Below, piece after piece: positions 8,114-16,577 of a stretch of 36,054 nucleotides of DNA; position 1 is the first letter of the stretch, and each line of letters begins with the position of its first letter. The notes below the pieces were generated by a model. That model saw only the letters and a list, made by a program, of their open reading frames with translations. It was not told the DNA's origin and did no database searches. This stretch comes from Patescibacteria group bacterium (GTDB lineage Bacteria > Patescibacteriota > Patescibacteriia > WFTA01 > S139-112): NCBI GenBank assembly GCA_015485715.1, contig WFTA01000033.1, positions 1 to 36,054 on the forward strand, given 5' to 3'. The position numbers were made by a program, and so were the translations under genes.

Positions 8114-8126
8114 AGAGTGAAAAAAT

Positions 8127-9623
8127 ATGTATAAAACAATCAAGACAATTTATATATTCATTATCTTTAGTCTTGTCTTTTCCGGGCTTTTTTATTCTGA
8201 GCAGGTACAAGCTGTTGATATATCATCAGTTGATGTAGAGGTGACAGGGAATAAGGCAGTATTTACTTGGCAGACTGACAGGATGTCGGTTGGATGTGTA
8301 AAATATGGTCTCTCGTTTGAATACGAAAATATGATCTGTGAAGTGGGTGCAGGATATGACCATTATGTATCAGTTAAGGGACTGCTTCCCAATACTGTGT
8401 ATCACTATAAGATAGTATCAAAATATGGTAATGAGGTTGATGAGACTTTTGATGGAGTTTTTCAGACAGGAACTGTTTTTGATGAGGACGGACCAAGAAT
8501 ACTTGATATAAGATATGAATATGTTGGATCTAATTTTGTGTTAATTAAATTTAGGACTGATGAACCTGCCCGTGCGTTTATCAGATACGGTACAGACGGA
8601 AGAATGTATTCAAAAAATTATTCTTCATATTCCAGATTTACAAAAAATCATGAAGTTATACTTAAGAGATTAAAACCTGATACAACGTATTTATATAAGA
8701 TTCAGGCAGTCGACAGATCCAGAAACAGATCAGAGACAGAGATATTCAGGTTTACTACAAAAAGTCAGGAGGAGGCAGACGATTATGCTCCTTTAAAAAT
8801 AGTCAGTATAACTCCTCTTTCATATAAGGATGACCAGATTGGATATAATGATGCACTTATATCGTGGGCTCTAAACAAGCCAGCTCAGGCAACTATAAGA
8901 TTTGGTACAAATTCTCTGCGTCTTTCTGAAAAAATATCTATACCGGGGTATAACTTGCAGTCAGAGATTAGATTAAGAAACCTTAAACCAGAACAGATAT
9001 ATTACTATACACTGGAGATGAGGGATATTACAGGAAAGAGAATTAGATTTCCAAAGAGCGGTTATTTCTCTTTTAAGACTTTATCCAGAGCCAAGAAAAA
9101 GATAGTAAAAGGGGCCAGCATCAGCAGAGTGAGATTTGTGAAATCGCTGCATTCCCCTTATGTTTATATGTTGGTAAATGGAAAGAAGCACAGATTGAGG
9201 ACAGCTGAAGTAATGGCAAGTTATGGTATAACCATTAAAGATGTAGATATTGTATCTGCTGCAGAGCTTAAATATCTTGATGACGTAAGACTTGTCAAGA
9301 CTCCAAATTCTCCAACAGTTTATTTATTGTATCCTGAAAGGGGATTTAAGATCCCAATTCCTAATCCAGATATTTTTGAATCTTATCCGAAAAACAGATG
9401 GCAGGATATTGTGGTTATAACTAAAGAAGATCTGGATTCTTTTACCTCTGCCTATCTGGTGAAACCTGAAGGAGTACCTGTAATATATCTTTTGAAAGAT
9501 GGTATTGTCTATCCTTTTTACACTGAAGAAGTGCTGAAATATGAAGGATATAATCCTGACGATGTTGTAGAGATATCTCAAAAGCATTTTGAGTTTTTCA
9601 CTCAGGGTCCGTTAATTAGATAG
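8127..9623 (+). CDS. Secreted FN3-repeat protein
   Basis: A 498-residue exported protein, probably on the cell surface. A signal peptide (hydrophobic about 8-24, cleavage near VQA) is followed by three fibronectin-III-like domains at about 30-115, 120-212 and 220-320, each with the LxPxTxYxYKI strand typical of purple-acid-phosphatase or FN3 N-domains. The C-terminal part (about 330-498) has three diverged repeats of the pattern VKxxxSPxVYLLxxGxKxxI, a module I associate with CPR surface proteins but cannot name. There is no anchor helix. A GGGGAGAGAG ribosome-binding site precedes ATG 8127. It directly precedes the PKD protein and is probably co-transcribed with it. Confidence 0.8.
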   Translation: MYKTIKTIYIFIIFSLVFSGLFYSEQVQAVDISSVDVEVTGNKAVFTWQTDRMSVGCVKYGLSFEYENMICEVGAGYDHYVSVKGLLPNTVYHYKIVSKYGNEVDETFDGVFQTGTVFDEDGPRILDIRYEYVGSNFVLIKFRTDEPARAFIRYGTDGRMYSKNYSSYSRFTKNHEVILKRLKPDTTYLYKIQAVDRSRNRSETEIFRFTTKSQEEADDYAPLKIVSITPLSYKDDQIGYNDALISWALNKPAQATIRFGTNSLRLSEKISIPGYNLQSEIRLRNLKPEQIYYYTLEMRDITGKRIRFPKSGYFSFKTLSRAKKKIVKGASISRVRFVKSLHSPYVYMLVNGKKHRLRTAEVMASYGITIKDVDIVSAAELKYLDDVRLVKTPNSPTVYLLYPERGFKIPIPNPDIFESYPKNRWQDIVVITKEDLDSFTSAYLVKPEGVPVIYLLKDGIVYPFYTEEVLKYEGYNPDDVVEISQKHFEFFTQGPLIR

Positions 9624-9656
9624 TTGATAATTAACAATAAAATTAAGAATAGATGT

Positions 9657-12600
9657 ATGTTTTATAAATCAAAAAAGCAATTTAATATCAGGAAAATTTT
9701 TCAGGTAATTGCAGTATTTACTGTTGCAACATTTGTGATAATAAATACTGTATATGGGAGCAGTACTAAATACACAATGATCGCAGTCAATGATGCTGGA
9801 TCTAAAGACAGTCAGTTTTTTCAGTATAATGAAAATACTGATCTGTATGAGGTGCTGGGCCCTGAGTATGATAATTATGACATAGAGGCAAGTGATATAG
9901 ATCCTTCAACAGGAATACTTTATGCTGTATCAGGCGGTGATGGAACATCTGCATCAGGAGGACTGTTATATCAGGTGGATAAAACAACCGGAAGCCTGAC
10001 TACAATTGGTAAGGTAAATGTAACAGGTACTGATGAAATTGTGTCTGCTTCATTTGGACCTGATGGATATTTGTGGGTATTTCAGGAAGATGTGGGTCTC
10101 TGGAGAGTAAATGTATCCAATGCACAGGCTGAATTTATATGGAAAGTTACAGGATCAGGTATAGGAGATAACTGGGAAGGGCTTGCGTGGGATTTGGATG
10201 GCAAGTATTTATATGGCTCTGACGGAACCAAACTGTACAGGTATGATCCGTCAGCCAAATCTGCATCGCCGGTATGCAATAATCTTCCTTATCCTACAGA
10301 AGCTCTGGAGTTTAGGCCTGATGGTCAGCTGGTAGGCGGATGGCATTCACCAACCGATACATCAATGTCAGTGTTTTATATTGATATTGATTCTTGTAAT
10401 ATTTCGCCTGCCAATTATAAAATACCATATACAGATATAGAGACTTTAACTTATGATATTCCTGCAGATAATATAACAGAGCTTACAGTATTACCTTTGG
10501 CAGGATGTGTAGGAAATGGAACCTTGTTTGTATATAATAATCAGTTTGACTTACTTGATACAGAATTTACAGTACCTGCAGGAAATGATGAGCTGTTGAT
10601 ATTTAAAAGAAAGAAAACTAAGATTGACATTGAAGTAAATGATGTTAATGTAAGTCCAGTTAAAGTTGTAGATAAAGGATTTGCAGAAGTGCTTAGAGTA
10701 GATGTAACAGGAGGAGATACTGTGAAAGTATATGCCTCCAATTCATATAATACTGCTCGTTATGTACAAGGATATCTAACCCAAAACAGCGCAGAGCCAG
10801 TATACGATATTTCAACTTTTGAGCTGGAGGTTGGTGAAAATATTACATACACTTCATATTTGAGTGAGGGAAATTTTGACTATGTAATATTTGATAAATA
10901 TAGTTATTTTGACGACAAAAGTCCTGACAGCAGGGAAGTTGCGGTTAGCATTGATGGAGACTCAACTATTTATTCTCAATCGTTTTCATCACCATATCCT
11001 GAAGGTACGGAGGGTGTTGTTGTTGACCGATTTACTGTTTCAGAGTCGGGAAATTATACATTTAATATAACCAATGAAGATAGCATCTACACTGTATTTT
11101 TTAAGTGCCCGGTACCACCACAGGATCCTTGTGCAGAAAATCAAAAGCCAAATCCTGTTATAACATACAATAAATTGTCGGGCATGGTGGGTGATACATT
11201 TGAATTTTCTGCGTCTTCTTCTTCTGATCCTGACGGAGACAGTCTGGATTATTACTGGTATGTAGAGGGAGATAGTACCTCATATCCCGGAGTAGATTTC
11301 ACATTTACACCTACTGTTGCAGGAGAATACACAATAGTTCTAACAGCAGGTGACGGATGCGGGTATGAGGCTACTTCAGTGAAAATCAATGTTGAGGATA
11401 CACCTGCTGATGTTTGCAGGCTTGAGATAGAGAAAACAGCAAACAAAAACTATGTATATCCCGGAGATAATCTTACCTATTATGTAAATTTTGAGAACAC
11501 AGGCACAGCAGACTGTTCAAATGTCAAATTTGTGGATTTTTATGATACCCAGACATCCTTTGACAGCTCAACACCAAGTCCATCTGCAGATGATGATAAA
11601 TGGTATTTTGGAACACTGTCTCCTGATAAAAGAAAGACTGTTGAAATTTCAGTTGATGTTTCTTCAGATGCAAAAGATGGGGACAAAATTACAAATAAGG
11701 CATGTGTGTGGGCTCAAGAACTTGGAGATAAGTCAGATCCTGATAATTGGGTATGTGATGAAGTTGACGTATATGTAATCAAAGAGCCTCCAGTTGATCC
11801 ATGCGCTGGAAACTCAAAACCTCAGGCTGTTATAGATCCTGATCAGCTTAATATAACACTTGGCGAAGATGCTGTTTTCTCAGGCAAGTATTCAAACGAT
11901 CCAGACGGAGATAGTCTTACATACAGCTGGGAAGTTGTAGGTACATCTTTTACCAGCAGCAACAAAGATTTTGTATTTACTCCTTTAAATAGCGGAAATT
12001 ATACAGTAAAGCTTACGGTTTCTGATCAATGCTTTTCTTCAACAGCAGAAGCAGATTTACAGGTAAATACACCCAAACCACCTGATGTATGTGCAGGAAA
12101 CAGTGATCCGGTTGTGGTTATAAATCCTGATAATATCAAAGTGAGTCAGGGAGAGAGTATTTACTTTACATCTGATGGTACATACGATCCTGATGGAGAC
12201 AGTCTTACATACAGCTGGGAAGTAGTAGGTACTGTATTTAGCGGATCAGGTAAAGATTTTACTTATAATACAACGGGAGGAGGCAGTTATACAGTAAGAC
12301 TTACAGTCTCAGACGGATGTACGGCTAAGCAGGCTGAAGCAAAAGTGCAGGTAGATGCACCCAAACCTCCTGATGAATGTGCAGGAAATTTCCCTCCTGA
12401 AGCTGATGCCGGCCAAGATATCAAGGTAAATGTTGGGGATATTTTCACTTTAGATGCAACAGGATCTACTGATAAAGACGGAGATGTGTTGTCATATAAA
12501 TGGACACTGCCAGAGCTTGGTCTTACTTTTTACACAGCTACAGCTACAGCTACAGCAACCAAAGAGGGAGTATTTACTGCCAATCTGACTGTAGTTGATG

Positions 12601-12851
12601 GATGTGCTAGTGATAACGATTCGCTTAAAATCACTTCAGAGAAAAAGGCAGAACCTCCTGTTCCGCCCACACCACCCAAGCCAAGAGAGCCTGAAGTAAA
12701 AGGTACAACTACTGCAGTATTTGTACCTCCTAAAAAAACTCCTCGTGCTGGAAGCGCATTACCTGTTATGGAAATTATTGTTGGTATTCTAACTGGTACT
12801 TATACATCTGCCAGATTTTATCTTAAGAATAAGAGAAAAATAAATATATAG
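9657..12851 (+). CDS. Large PKD/DUF11 surface protein
   Basis: A 1064-residue exported protein, likely an adhesin or surface-layer component. From the ATG: signal or anchor helix (about 14-34); a beta-propeller-like domain (about 40-275); an unrecognised beta-rich region with a YDYVIFDKY-like core to about 480; PKD domain 1 (about 490-585); a DUF11-type domain starting EIEKTANKNYVYPGDNLTYY (about 590-705); PKD domains 2-4 (about 714-805, 811-900, 908-995). Each PKD domain has DPDGDSLxYxW or DKDGDVLSYKW and a Cys near each end, suggesting disulfides. A Pro-rich linker, TPRAGSALP, a hydrophobic helix and a basic tail form a sortase-like sorting signal. The in-frame TTG at 9624 was rejected in favour of ATG 9657. 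A sortase-fold gene follows. Confidence 0.85.
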   Translation: MFYKSKKQFNIRKIFQVIAVFTVATFVIINTVYGSSTKYTMIAVNDAGSKDSQFFQYNENTDLYEVLGPEYDNYDIEASDIDPSTGILYAVSGGDGTSASGGLLYQVDKTTGSLTTIGKVNVTGTDEIVSASFGPDGYLWVFQEDVGLWRVNVSNAQAEFIWKVTGSGIGDNWEGLAWDLDGKYLYGSDGTKLYRYDPSAKSASPVCNNLPYPTEALEFRPDGQLVGGWHSPTDTSMSVFYIDIDSCNISPANYKIPYTDIETLTYDIPADNITELTVLPLAGCVGNGTLFVYNNQFDLLDTEFTVPAGNDELLIFKRKKTKIDIEVNDVNVSPVKVVDKGFAEVLRVDVTGGDTVKVYASNSYNTARYVQGYLTQNSAEPVYDISTFELEVGENITYTSYLSEGNFDYVIFDKYSYFDDKSPDSREVAVSIDGDSTIYSQSFSSPYPEGTEGVVVDRFTVSESGNYTFNITNEDSIYTVFFKCPVPPQDPCAENQKPNPVITYNKLSGMVGDTFEFSASSSSDPDGDSLDYYWYVEGDSTSYPGVDFTFTPTVAGEYTIVLTAGDGCGYEATSVKINVEDTPADVCRLEIEKTANKNYVYPGDNLTYYVNFENTGTADCSNVKFVDFYDTQTSFDSSTPSPSADDDKWYFGTLSPDKRKTVEISVDVSSDAKDGDKITNKACVWAQELGDKSDPDNWVCDEVDVYVIKEPPVDPCAGNSKPQAVIDPDQLNITLGEDAVFSGKYSNDPDGDSLTYSWEVVGTSFTSSNKDFVFTPLNSGNYTVKLTVSDQCFSSTAEADLQVNTPKPPDVCAGNSDPVVVINPDNIKVSQGESIYFTSDGTYDPDGDSLTYSWEVVGTVFSGSGKDFTYNTTGGGSYTVRLTVSDGCTAKQAEAKVQVDAPKPPDECAGNFPPEADAGQDIKVNVGDIFTLDATGSTDKDGDVLSYKWTLPELGLTFYTATATATATKEGVFTANLTVVDGCASDNDSLKITSEKKAEPPVPPTPPKPREPEVKGTTTAVFVPPKKTPRAGSALPVMEIIVGILTGTYTSARFYLKNKRKINI

Positions 12852-12880
12852 CCTGTAAGTTTATTTATTCAAATAGATAT

Positions 12881-13693
12881 ATGGAACAGATGTTTTATGG
12901 AAATGTCAAAAGCGATTATCAAACTGCAAAGACGAGGCAGATAAAGCTTTTGTTCCTAAGTTTTCTGGTGGGAGCTGTGATGTTTGCAGGTGGCATGTTT
13001 GCTACTTTTGGAATAAAAGCCGCTTTTGAGATGATGAATGAAAGGGAAGTGGTAAATTCAGAAAATCTTAAAGAGGTGGAAAGAAAGACTCCTTTGATTG
13101 ATTTGACTAAAATAGATACAGATAAAGACGGGCTTTCTGACTGGTTTGAAATGACTTATGGTCTTGACAGGTATAATGCAGATACTGATTTTGACGGATA
13201 TAAAGACGGATCAGAGCTTGCTTATGGATATGATCCTACAGGCCTTGGCAGATATAAAGCTGAGATTGTGATAGATAAGATAGGCGTCAAAGCTCCTGTT
13301 GTGTTTGCCAAATCCAGAAAAGAAGCAGATATACAGGATGCAATGGCAAAAGGCGTGGCACATTATCCGGGAACCTCTGTGCCGGGAGCTAAAGGCAATA
13401 TCTATATCACCGGTCATTCATCTGATTTTGCATGGACAAAGGGTGAGTATAAGAAGGTGTTTAGAAATATATACAAGCTGGAAAATGGTGATATAGTTAA
13501 GATAAATATCAATCTTAAAAATGGCAAGGTTATAGAATATAGATATAAGGTTTATAAAAAGTATGTAGTTCCGGTTGATGATAAAGGAGTTTGGTTTGCA
13601 GACAGAGATGGATCGATATTAACCCTTGTCACCTCATGGCCTTTGGATACCACCAGAGAAAGAATGGTGGTAAGAGGATATTTAATTGAATAG
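12881..13693 (+). CDS. Sortase-fold protein, active Cys replaced by Ser
   Basis: A membrane protein with a sortase domain; sortases join surface proteins to the wall or to each other. Seen: N-terminal helix (about 22-45); a calcium-binding thrombospondin-3/EF-like segment with two DxDxDG loops (about 79-112); and a sortase fold (about 125-270) with YITGHS giving His179, and Arg261 in the C-terminal RMVVRG strand. The canonical TLxTC motif reads TLVTSWP: codon 252 is TCA (13634-13636), Ser rather than Cys. The enzyme may be inactive, act as a binder, or use serine. It lies 30 bp after the PKD protein, whose C-terminus looks like a sorting signal, so the two are probably functional partners. 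Confidence 0.85.
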   Translation: MEQMFYGNVKSDYQTAKTRQIKLLFLSFLVGAVMFAGGMFATFGIKAAFEMMNEREVVNSENLKEVERKTPLIDLTKIDTDKDGLSDWFEMTYGLDRYNADTDFDGYKDGSELAYGYDPTGLGRYKAEIVIDKIGVKAPVVFAKSRKEADIQDAMAKGVAHYPGTSVPGAKGNIYITGHSSDFAWTKGEYKKVFRNIYKLENGDIVKININLKNGKVIEYRYKVYKKYVVPVDDKGVWFADRDGSILTLVTSWPLDTTRERMVVRGYLIE

Positions 13694-13697
13694 AAAT

Positions 13698-14378
13698 ATG
13701 GAGCATAATGATTTATCAAATCAAAATTTAGTGGAACAGGGTCCAAAAGACAAGTTTAGAATGTTATTGCGTAAGTATTTAAATCCATTTTTATTATCAA
13801 TACTAATGGCTGTTACGAGTTTACCAAAGAAAGCTGAAGGATACAGTGGTGAAGTAATAAGTTTGAAAAATAAATCATCACAAACCACCTATATTGTAGG
13901 AGAGGGGAAGGAAGAGGCAGATGAAAATGAACAAGCTCCATTGGAGGAAACATACAGGAAATTACACGCTAAAATTGATAGCCTAAAAGAAAATTTGGAT
14001 AAAAGAATAAGAAATAGGGAAGCCTTAAACCCTGAAATTGAAGATCTTATGCATGATTTGAAATCTGTATTGGATTTAATGGATGAAATGGTGAAAAATG
14101 GAGAAAAAACTCATAAGTTATTTGAAAACAAATATGAAAATTTAGCTGAGTTGATAGTAATATCTTATTTTATTATAAGTATATTGTCCGGATATCTATG
14201 GTTTATGGGTAATTTCAGGGAGAGAGCAAAAGAAAGAGCAAAGCAAAAGTTGAAAGATAGTATACAAACATTACAGGAAATGTTAGAATATGATACAGAT
14301 AAGGAGATTAGAAGAGATGAAATTATACGCTTGATTGTATATATGTATATAATACTTAAAACAATTGAAGAGTTGTAA
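13698..14378 (+). CDS. Coiled-coil membrane protein, unknown
   Basis: I do not recognise this 226-residue protein. A hydrophobic stretch (about 28-42, NPFLLSILMAVTSL) may be a signal or membrane helix. A long charged helical region with heptad character (about 80-140) is followed by a clear membrane helix (about 150-173) and another charged helix. ATG 13698 is preferred to the in-frame TTG at 13686 that overlaps the sortase gene. It starts four bases after the sortase stop, so it is likely co-transcribed and may serve the same surface system. Confidence 0.65.
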   Translation: MEHNDLSNQNLVEQGPKDKFRMLLRKYLNPFLLSILMAVTSLPKKAEGYSGEVISLKNKSSQTTYIVGEGKEEADENEQAPLEETYRKLHAKIDSLKENLDKRIRNREALNPEIEDLMHDLKSVLDLMDEMVKNGEKTHKLFENKYENLAELIVISYFIISILSGYLWFMGNFRERAKERAKQKLKDSIQTLQEMLEYDTDKEIRRDEIIRLIVYMYIILKTIEEL

Positions 14379-14438
14379 TTGCTAAAAATATCAAAATGAG
14401 TTGATTGTTTTGTGTAAATAACTTCTATTGTAAATAGA

Positions 14439-14579
14439 ATGAATAGGGCTATTTATATGGAAAAAGGGTTTGAAAAGAGGGAAGGACAGTATAATTTATT
14501 GTTAGAATTGGTAAGGAATACAGCTTACCTGCCTTTTATGTTTTTGAGGTGGATTTGGAAGAATATAAGAGGAAAATAG
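14439..14579 (+). CDS. Possible 46-residue membrane mini-protein
   Basis: A short frame with a charged N-terminus (MNRAIYMEKGFEKREGQ) and a hydrophobic aromatic stretch that could span or bind the membrane (about 19-40, with WIWKNIR at its end). No family is recognised. A perfect inverted repeat, TTCTATT-GTA-AATAGAA (14423-14439), reaches the start codon and could be an operator or could hide the start. An internal ATG at 14457 is an alternative. Coding status is uncertain. Confidence 0.35.
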   Translation: MNRAIYMEKGFEKREGQYNLLLELVRNTAYLPFMFLRWIWKNIRGK

Positions 14580-14616
14580 GAAAATATAGGGTAAAAAAGT
14601 TATCCACAGGTTTTAT

Positions 14617-14643
14617 TTGACAATATTTTGATGTTTTGATAAT
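14617..14643 (+). promoter_or_regulatory. Promoter upstream of the GT2 leader
   Basis: TTGACA (14617-14622) and GATAAT (14638-14643) have a 15-bp spacer, the same arrangement as before secD. It points into tandem hairpins at 14651-14690. A second -10-like TATAAT (14714-14719) lies after the hairpins without a well-spaced -35 box. A consensus DnaA box, TTATCCACA, lies just upstream at 14600-14608. Confidence 0.5.
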
Positions 14644-14650
14644 CTACAAA

Positions 14651-14700
14651 TGTCCCTTCGGGGACATTCCCCTTGCCTTCGGGCGAGGGGTTTTTATTTT
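14651..14700 (+). terminator. Tandem TTCG hairpins, terminator or attenuator
   Basis: Hairpin 1 is TGTCCC-TTCG-GGGACA (14651-14666). Hairpin 2 is CCCCTTGCC-TTCG-GGCGAGGGG (14669-14690), followed by TTTTTATTTT, a strong intrinsic terminator. GGGGA (14660-14664) can instead pair with TCCCC (14668-14672), which would disrupt both hairpins. With a promoter immediately upstream this may be an attenuator for the glycosyltransferase, or simply the end of the surface locus. Confidence 0.85.
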
Positions 14701-14747
14701 GACAATAATTAGCTATAATAAGGCTGGCAGAGCATTAATCCATTATT

Positions 14748-16283
14748 ATGTTTTCTTTTGATGTGAAAAAACTGAGTATTTGGAAGATATTTACTGATCA
14801 GGAAACAAAGGAGAGATTTGTATACAGATTTTTTGAGATTATGCCCGGTTTTCTGGTATGGACTTCATTTGCAGTGCTTTTTGTGTTGTCTTTTATAAAG
14901 CCTGTGTGGGTGATATATTTTATTTTGGTTTATTCTATACTGTGGCTGGTCAGAGTATTTTATTTTATTTTCTATGTTTTTGTTTCTTGGAAAAAATATA
15001 GAGAAGAGATAAAAACAGACTGGATGAAGAAAGTTCAGAGTATTAAAGGATGGGAGAGGGTGTATCATGCAGTATTTCTGCCCACATATAAAGAGCCTTA
15101 TGAGGTAATCAGGCATACTTTTGAAGGGCTAAAATCATGTACTTACCCTAAAGATAAAATTATTGTGATTTTGGGAGGAGAAGGAAGAGCGGGGAAGGAT
15201 TTTTTGGAGAGAGCTGAAAAGATAAAAAAAGAGTATGAAGGTGTTTTCAAAGATCTCATCATCACAGTCCATCCGCCTGATATTCCGGGCGAGATAGTGG
15301 GCAAAGGATCCAATGTTCATTATATGGGTGTGCAGTTTAAAAAATATGTAGATGAGAAACTCAAGATTCCCTATGAAGATATCATTGTCTCTTCTTTTGA
15401 TATAGATACTGTAGTGCATCCGCAGTATTTTGCCAGATTAACCTATGCATATCTCACAGAGGAAAATCCGCTCAGGGCAAGTTATCAGCCGTTAGCTTTG
15501 TATAATAACAACATCTGGGAGTCTTACAGCTTTACAAGAGTGGTTGCCAATTCAACCACTTTCTGGCTGATGACAGAGTTATCCCGTCCTGAGCAGTTTA
15601 TGACTTTTTCTTCTCATTCTATGCCTTTTAAGGCGTTGGTTGATGTGGGTTTTTGGCAGAAGGATATAGTAACAGAGGATTCGCGCATATTCCTGCAGTG
15701 TTTCCTCAAGTATAATGGTGATTACAGATTGGTTCCTATCTATATACCTGTATCTATGGATACTGTATCTGTGAAAAGTTTTTGGCGCACTATCAAAAAT
15801 CAGTATAAACAGATGCAGAGATGGGCGTGGTCTGTAGAGCATCAGCCGTACCTGATAACTAATTTTATCAAGAACAAGTACATACCCCTGCAGGTTAAAT
15901 TGAGATATCTGTGGAAAGTAATTGAGGGACAGTATTCATGGGCTACTGCTACTATATTTTTACTTGTCTTCACAAGACTTCCTCTCTATATCACCCATGT
16001 TCGCGGAGAAACTTTTGCTTTAGTTCAAAATGCGCCGCTTATGATAGATACTCTTCTTACTTTTGCAATGGTTGGTATGTTTGTAACAGCTTTTTTTAAT
16101 ATTTTACTTTTACCCGGACCTCCTCCTAAAAATGCTGTTTTAAAGTATTTTACCATTGTCCTGCAGTGGATATTGTTACCCGTAACTTTGATAGTTTTTG
16201 GTGCTATACCAGCAATAGATGCCCAAACCAGACTTATGACAGGCAAATATTTAGGATTTTGGAATACAGAAAAAACCAGATAG
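14748..16283 (+). CDS. Membrane family 2 glycosyltransferase
   Basis: A processive, cellulose-synthase-like inverting glycosyltransferase that would build and probably export a polysaccharide from a nucleotide sugar. The 511-residue protein has two N-terminal membrane helices (about 31-80), a GT-A domain (about 105-370) and three or four C-terminal helices (about 385-500). Motifs: LPTYKEPYEV for nucleotide binding, DID at 218-220 (the DxD metal site), TED at 309-311 (catalytic base region) and QMQRW at 355-359 (QxxRW, processive enzymes). The sugar is not predictable. It is separated from the surface locus by a strong terminator and may have its own promoter and leader. Confidence 0.9.
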   Translation: MFSFDVKKLSIWKIFTDQETKERFVYRFFEIMPGFLVWTSFAVLFVLSFIKPVWVIYFILVYSILWLVRVFYFIFYVFVSWKKYREEIKTDWMKKVQSIKGWERVYHAVFLPTYKEPYEVIRHTFEGLKSCTYPKDKIIVILGGEGRAGKDFLERAEKIKKEYEGVFKDLIITVHPPDIPGEIVGKGSNVHYMGVQFKKYVDEKLKIPYEDIIVSSFDIDTVVHPQYFARLTYAYLTEENPLRASYQPLALYNNNIWESYSFTRVVANSTTFWLMTELSRPEQFMTFSSHSMPFKALVDVGFWQKDIVTEDSRIFLQCFLKYNGDYRLVPIYIPVSMDTVSVKSFWRTIKNQYKQMQRWAWSVEHQPYLITNFIKNKYIPLQVKLRYLWKVIEGQYSWATATIFLLVFTRLPLYITHVRGETFALVQNAPLMIDTLLTFAMVGMFVTAFFNILLLPGPPPKNAVLKYFTIVLQWILLPVTLIVFGAIPAIDAQTRLMTGKYLGFWNTEKTR

Positions 16284-16318
16284 TTGCATTATTTTTGAAA
16301 ATATGTTAATTTATATAC

Positions 16319-16338
16319 AGCCTTTTCAGAGGCTTTTT
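16319..16338 (+). terminator. Weak terminator before secE
   Basis: AGCCT-TTTCAG-AGGCT followed by TTTT. The 5-bp stem is short, so termination may be partial. It separates the glycosyltransferase from the secE-nusG-ribosomal gene group. Confidence 0.5.
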
Positions 16339-16357
16339 AAAATTGGATTTAGAATAT

Positions 16358-16567
16358 ATGCAGGAAAATCAGTCTATATGGTCTAGGATTGTAAATTATG
16401 TTAAAGAGTCAAAAGCAGAACTTAAGAAAGTTCAGTGGCCCACTAAAAGAGAAACTGTAAATTATACCATACTGGTCATCGCTATATCTTTGGGCGTAGC
16501 TATATATTTAGGTGCTATTGATTATATTCTTAATATAATTTTGGAGAAAGTTATTTTAGGGAATTAA
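16358..16567 (+). CDS. secE: Preprotein translocase subunit SecE
   Basis: Small essential membrane subunit of the SecYEG channel. The 69-residue protein has the conserved amphipathic segment VKESKAELKKVQWPTKRET, followed by one membrane helix (about 40-62), which is the minimal one-helix SecE form. ATG 16358 was chosen over an in-frame TTG at 16343. nusG follows after 10 bp, the standard bacterial secE-nusG order. Confidence 0.95.
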   Translation: MQENQSIWSRIVNYVKESKAELKKVQWPTKRETVNYTILVIAISLGVAIYLGAIDYILNIILEKVILGN

Positions 16568-16577
16568 TAAGTACTAT

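Noticed and set aside
14600..14608. Perfect DnaA box TTATCCACA, and another at 22842-22850, as a sign of a replication origin
   Set aside because: Only isolated boxes, far apart, without dnaA, dnaN or a box cluster; such 9-mers are expected by chance in AT-rich DNA of this length.
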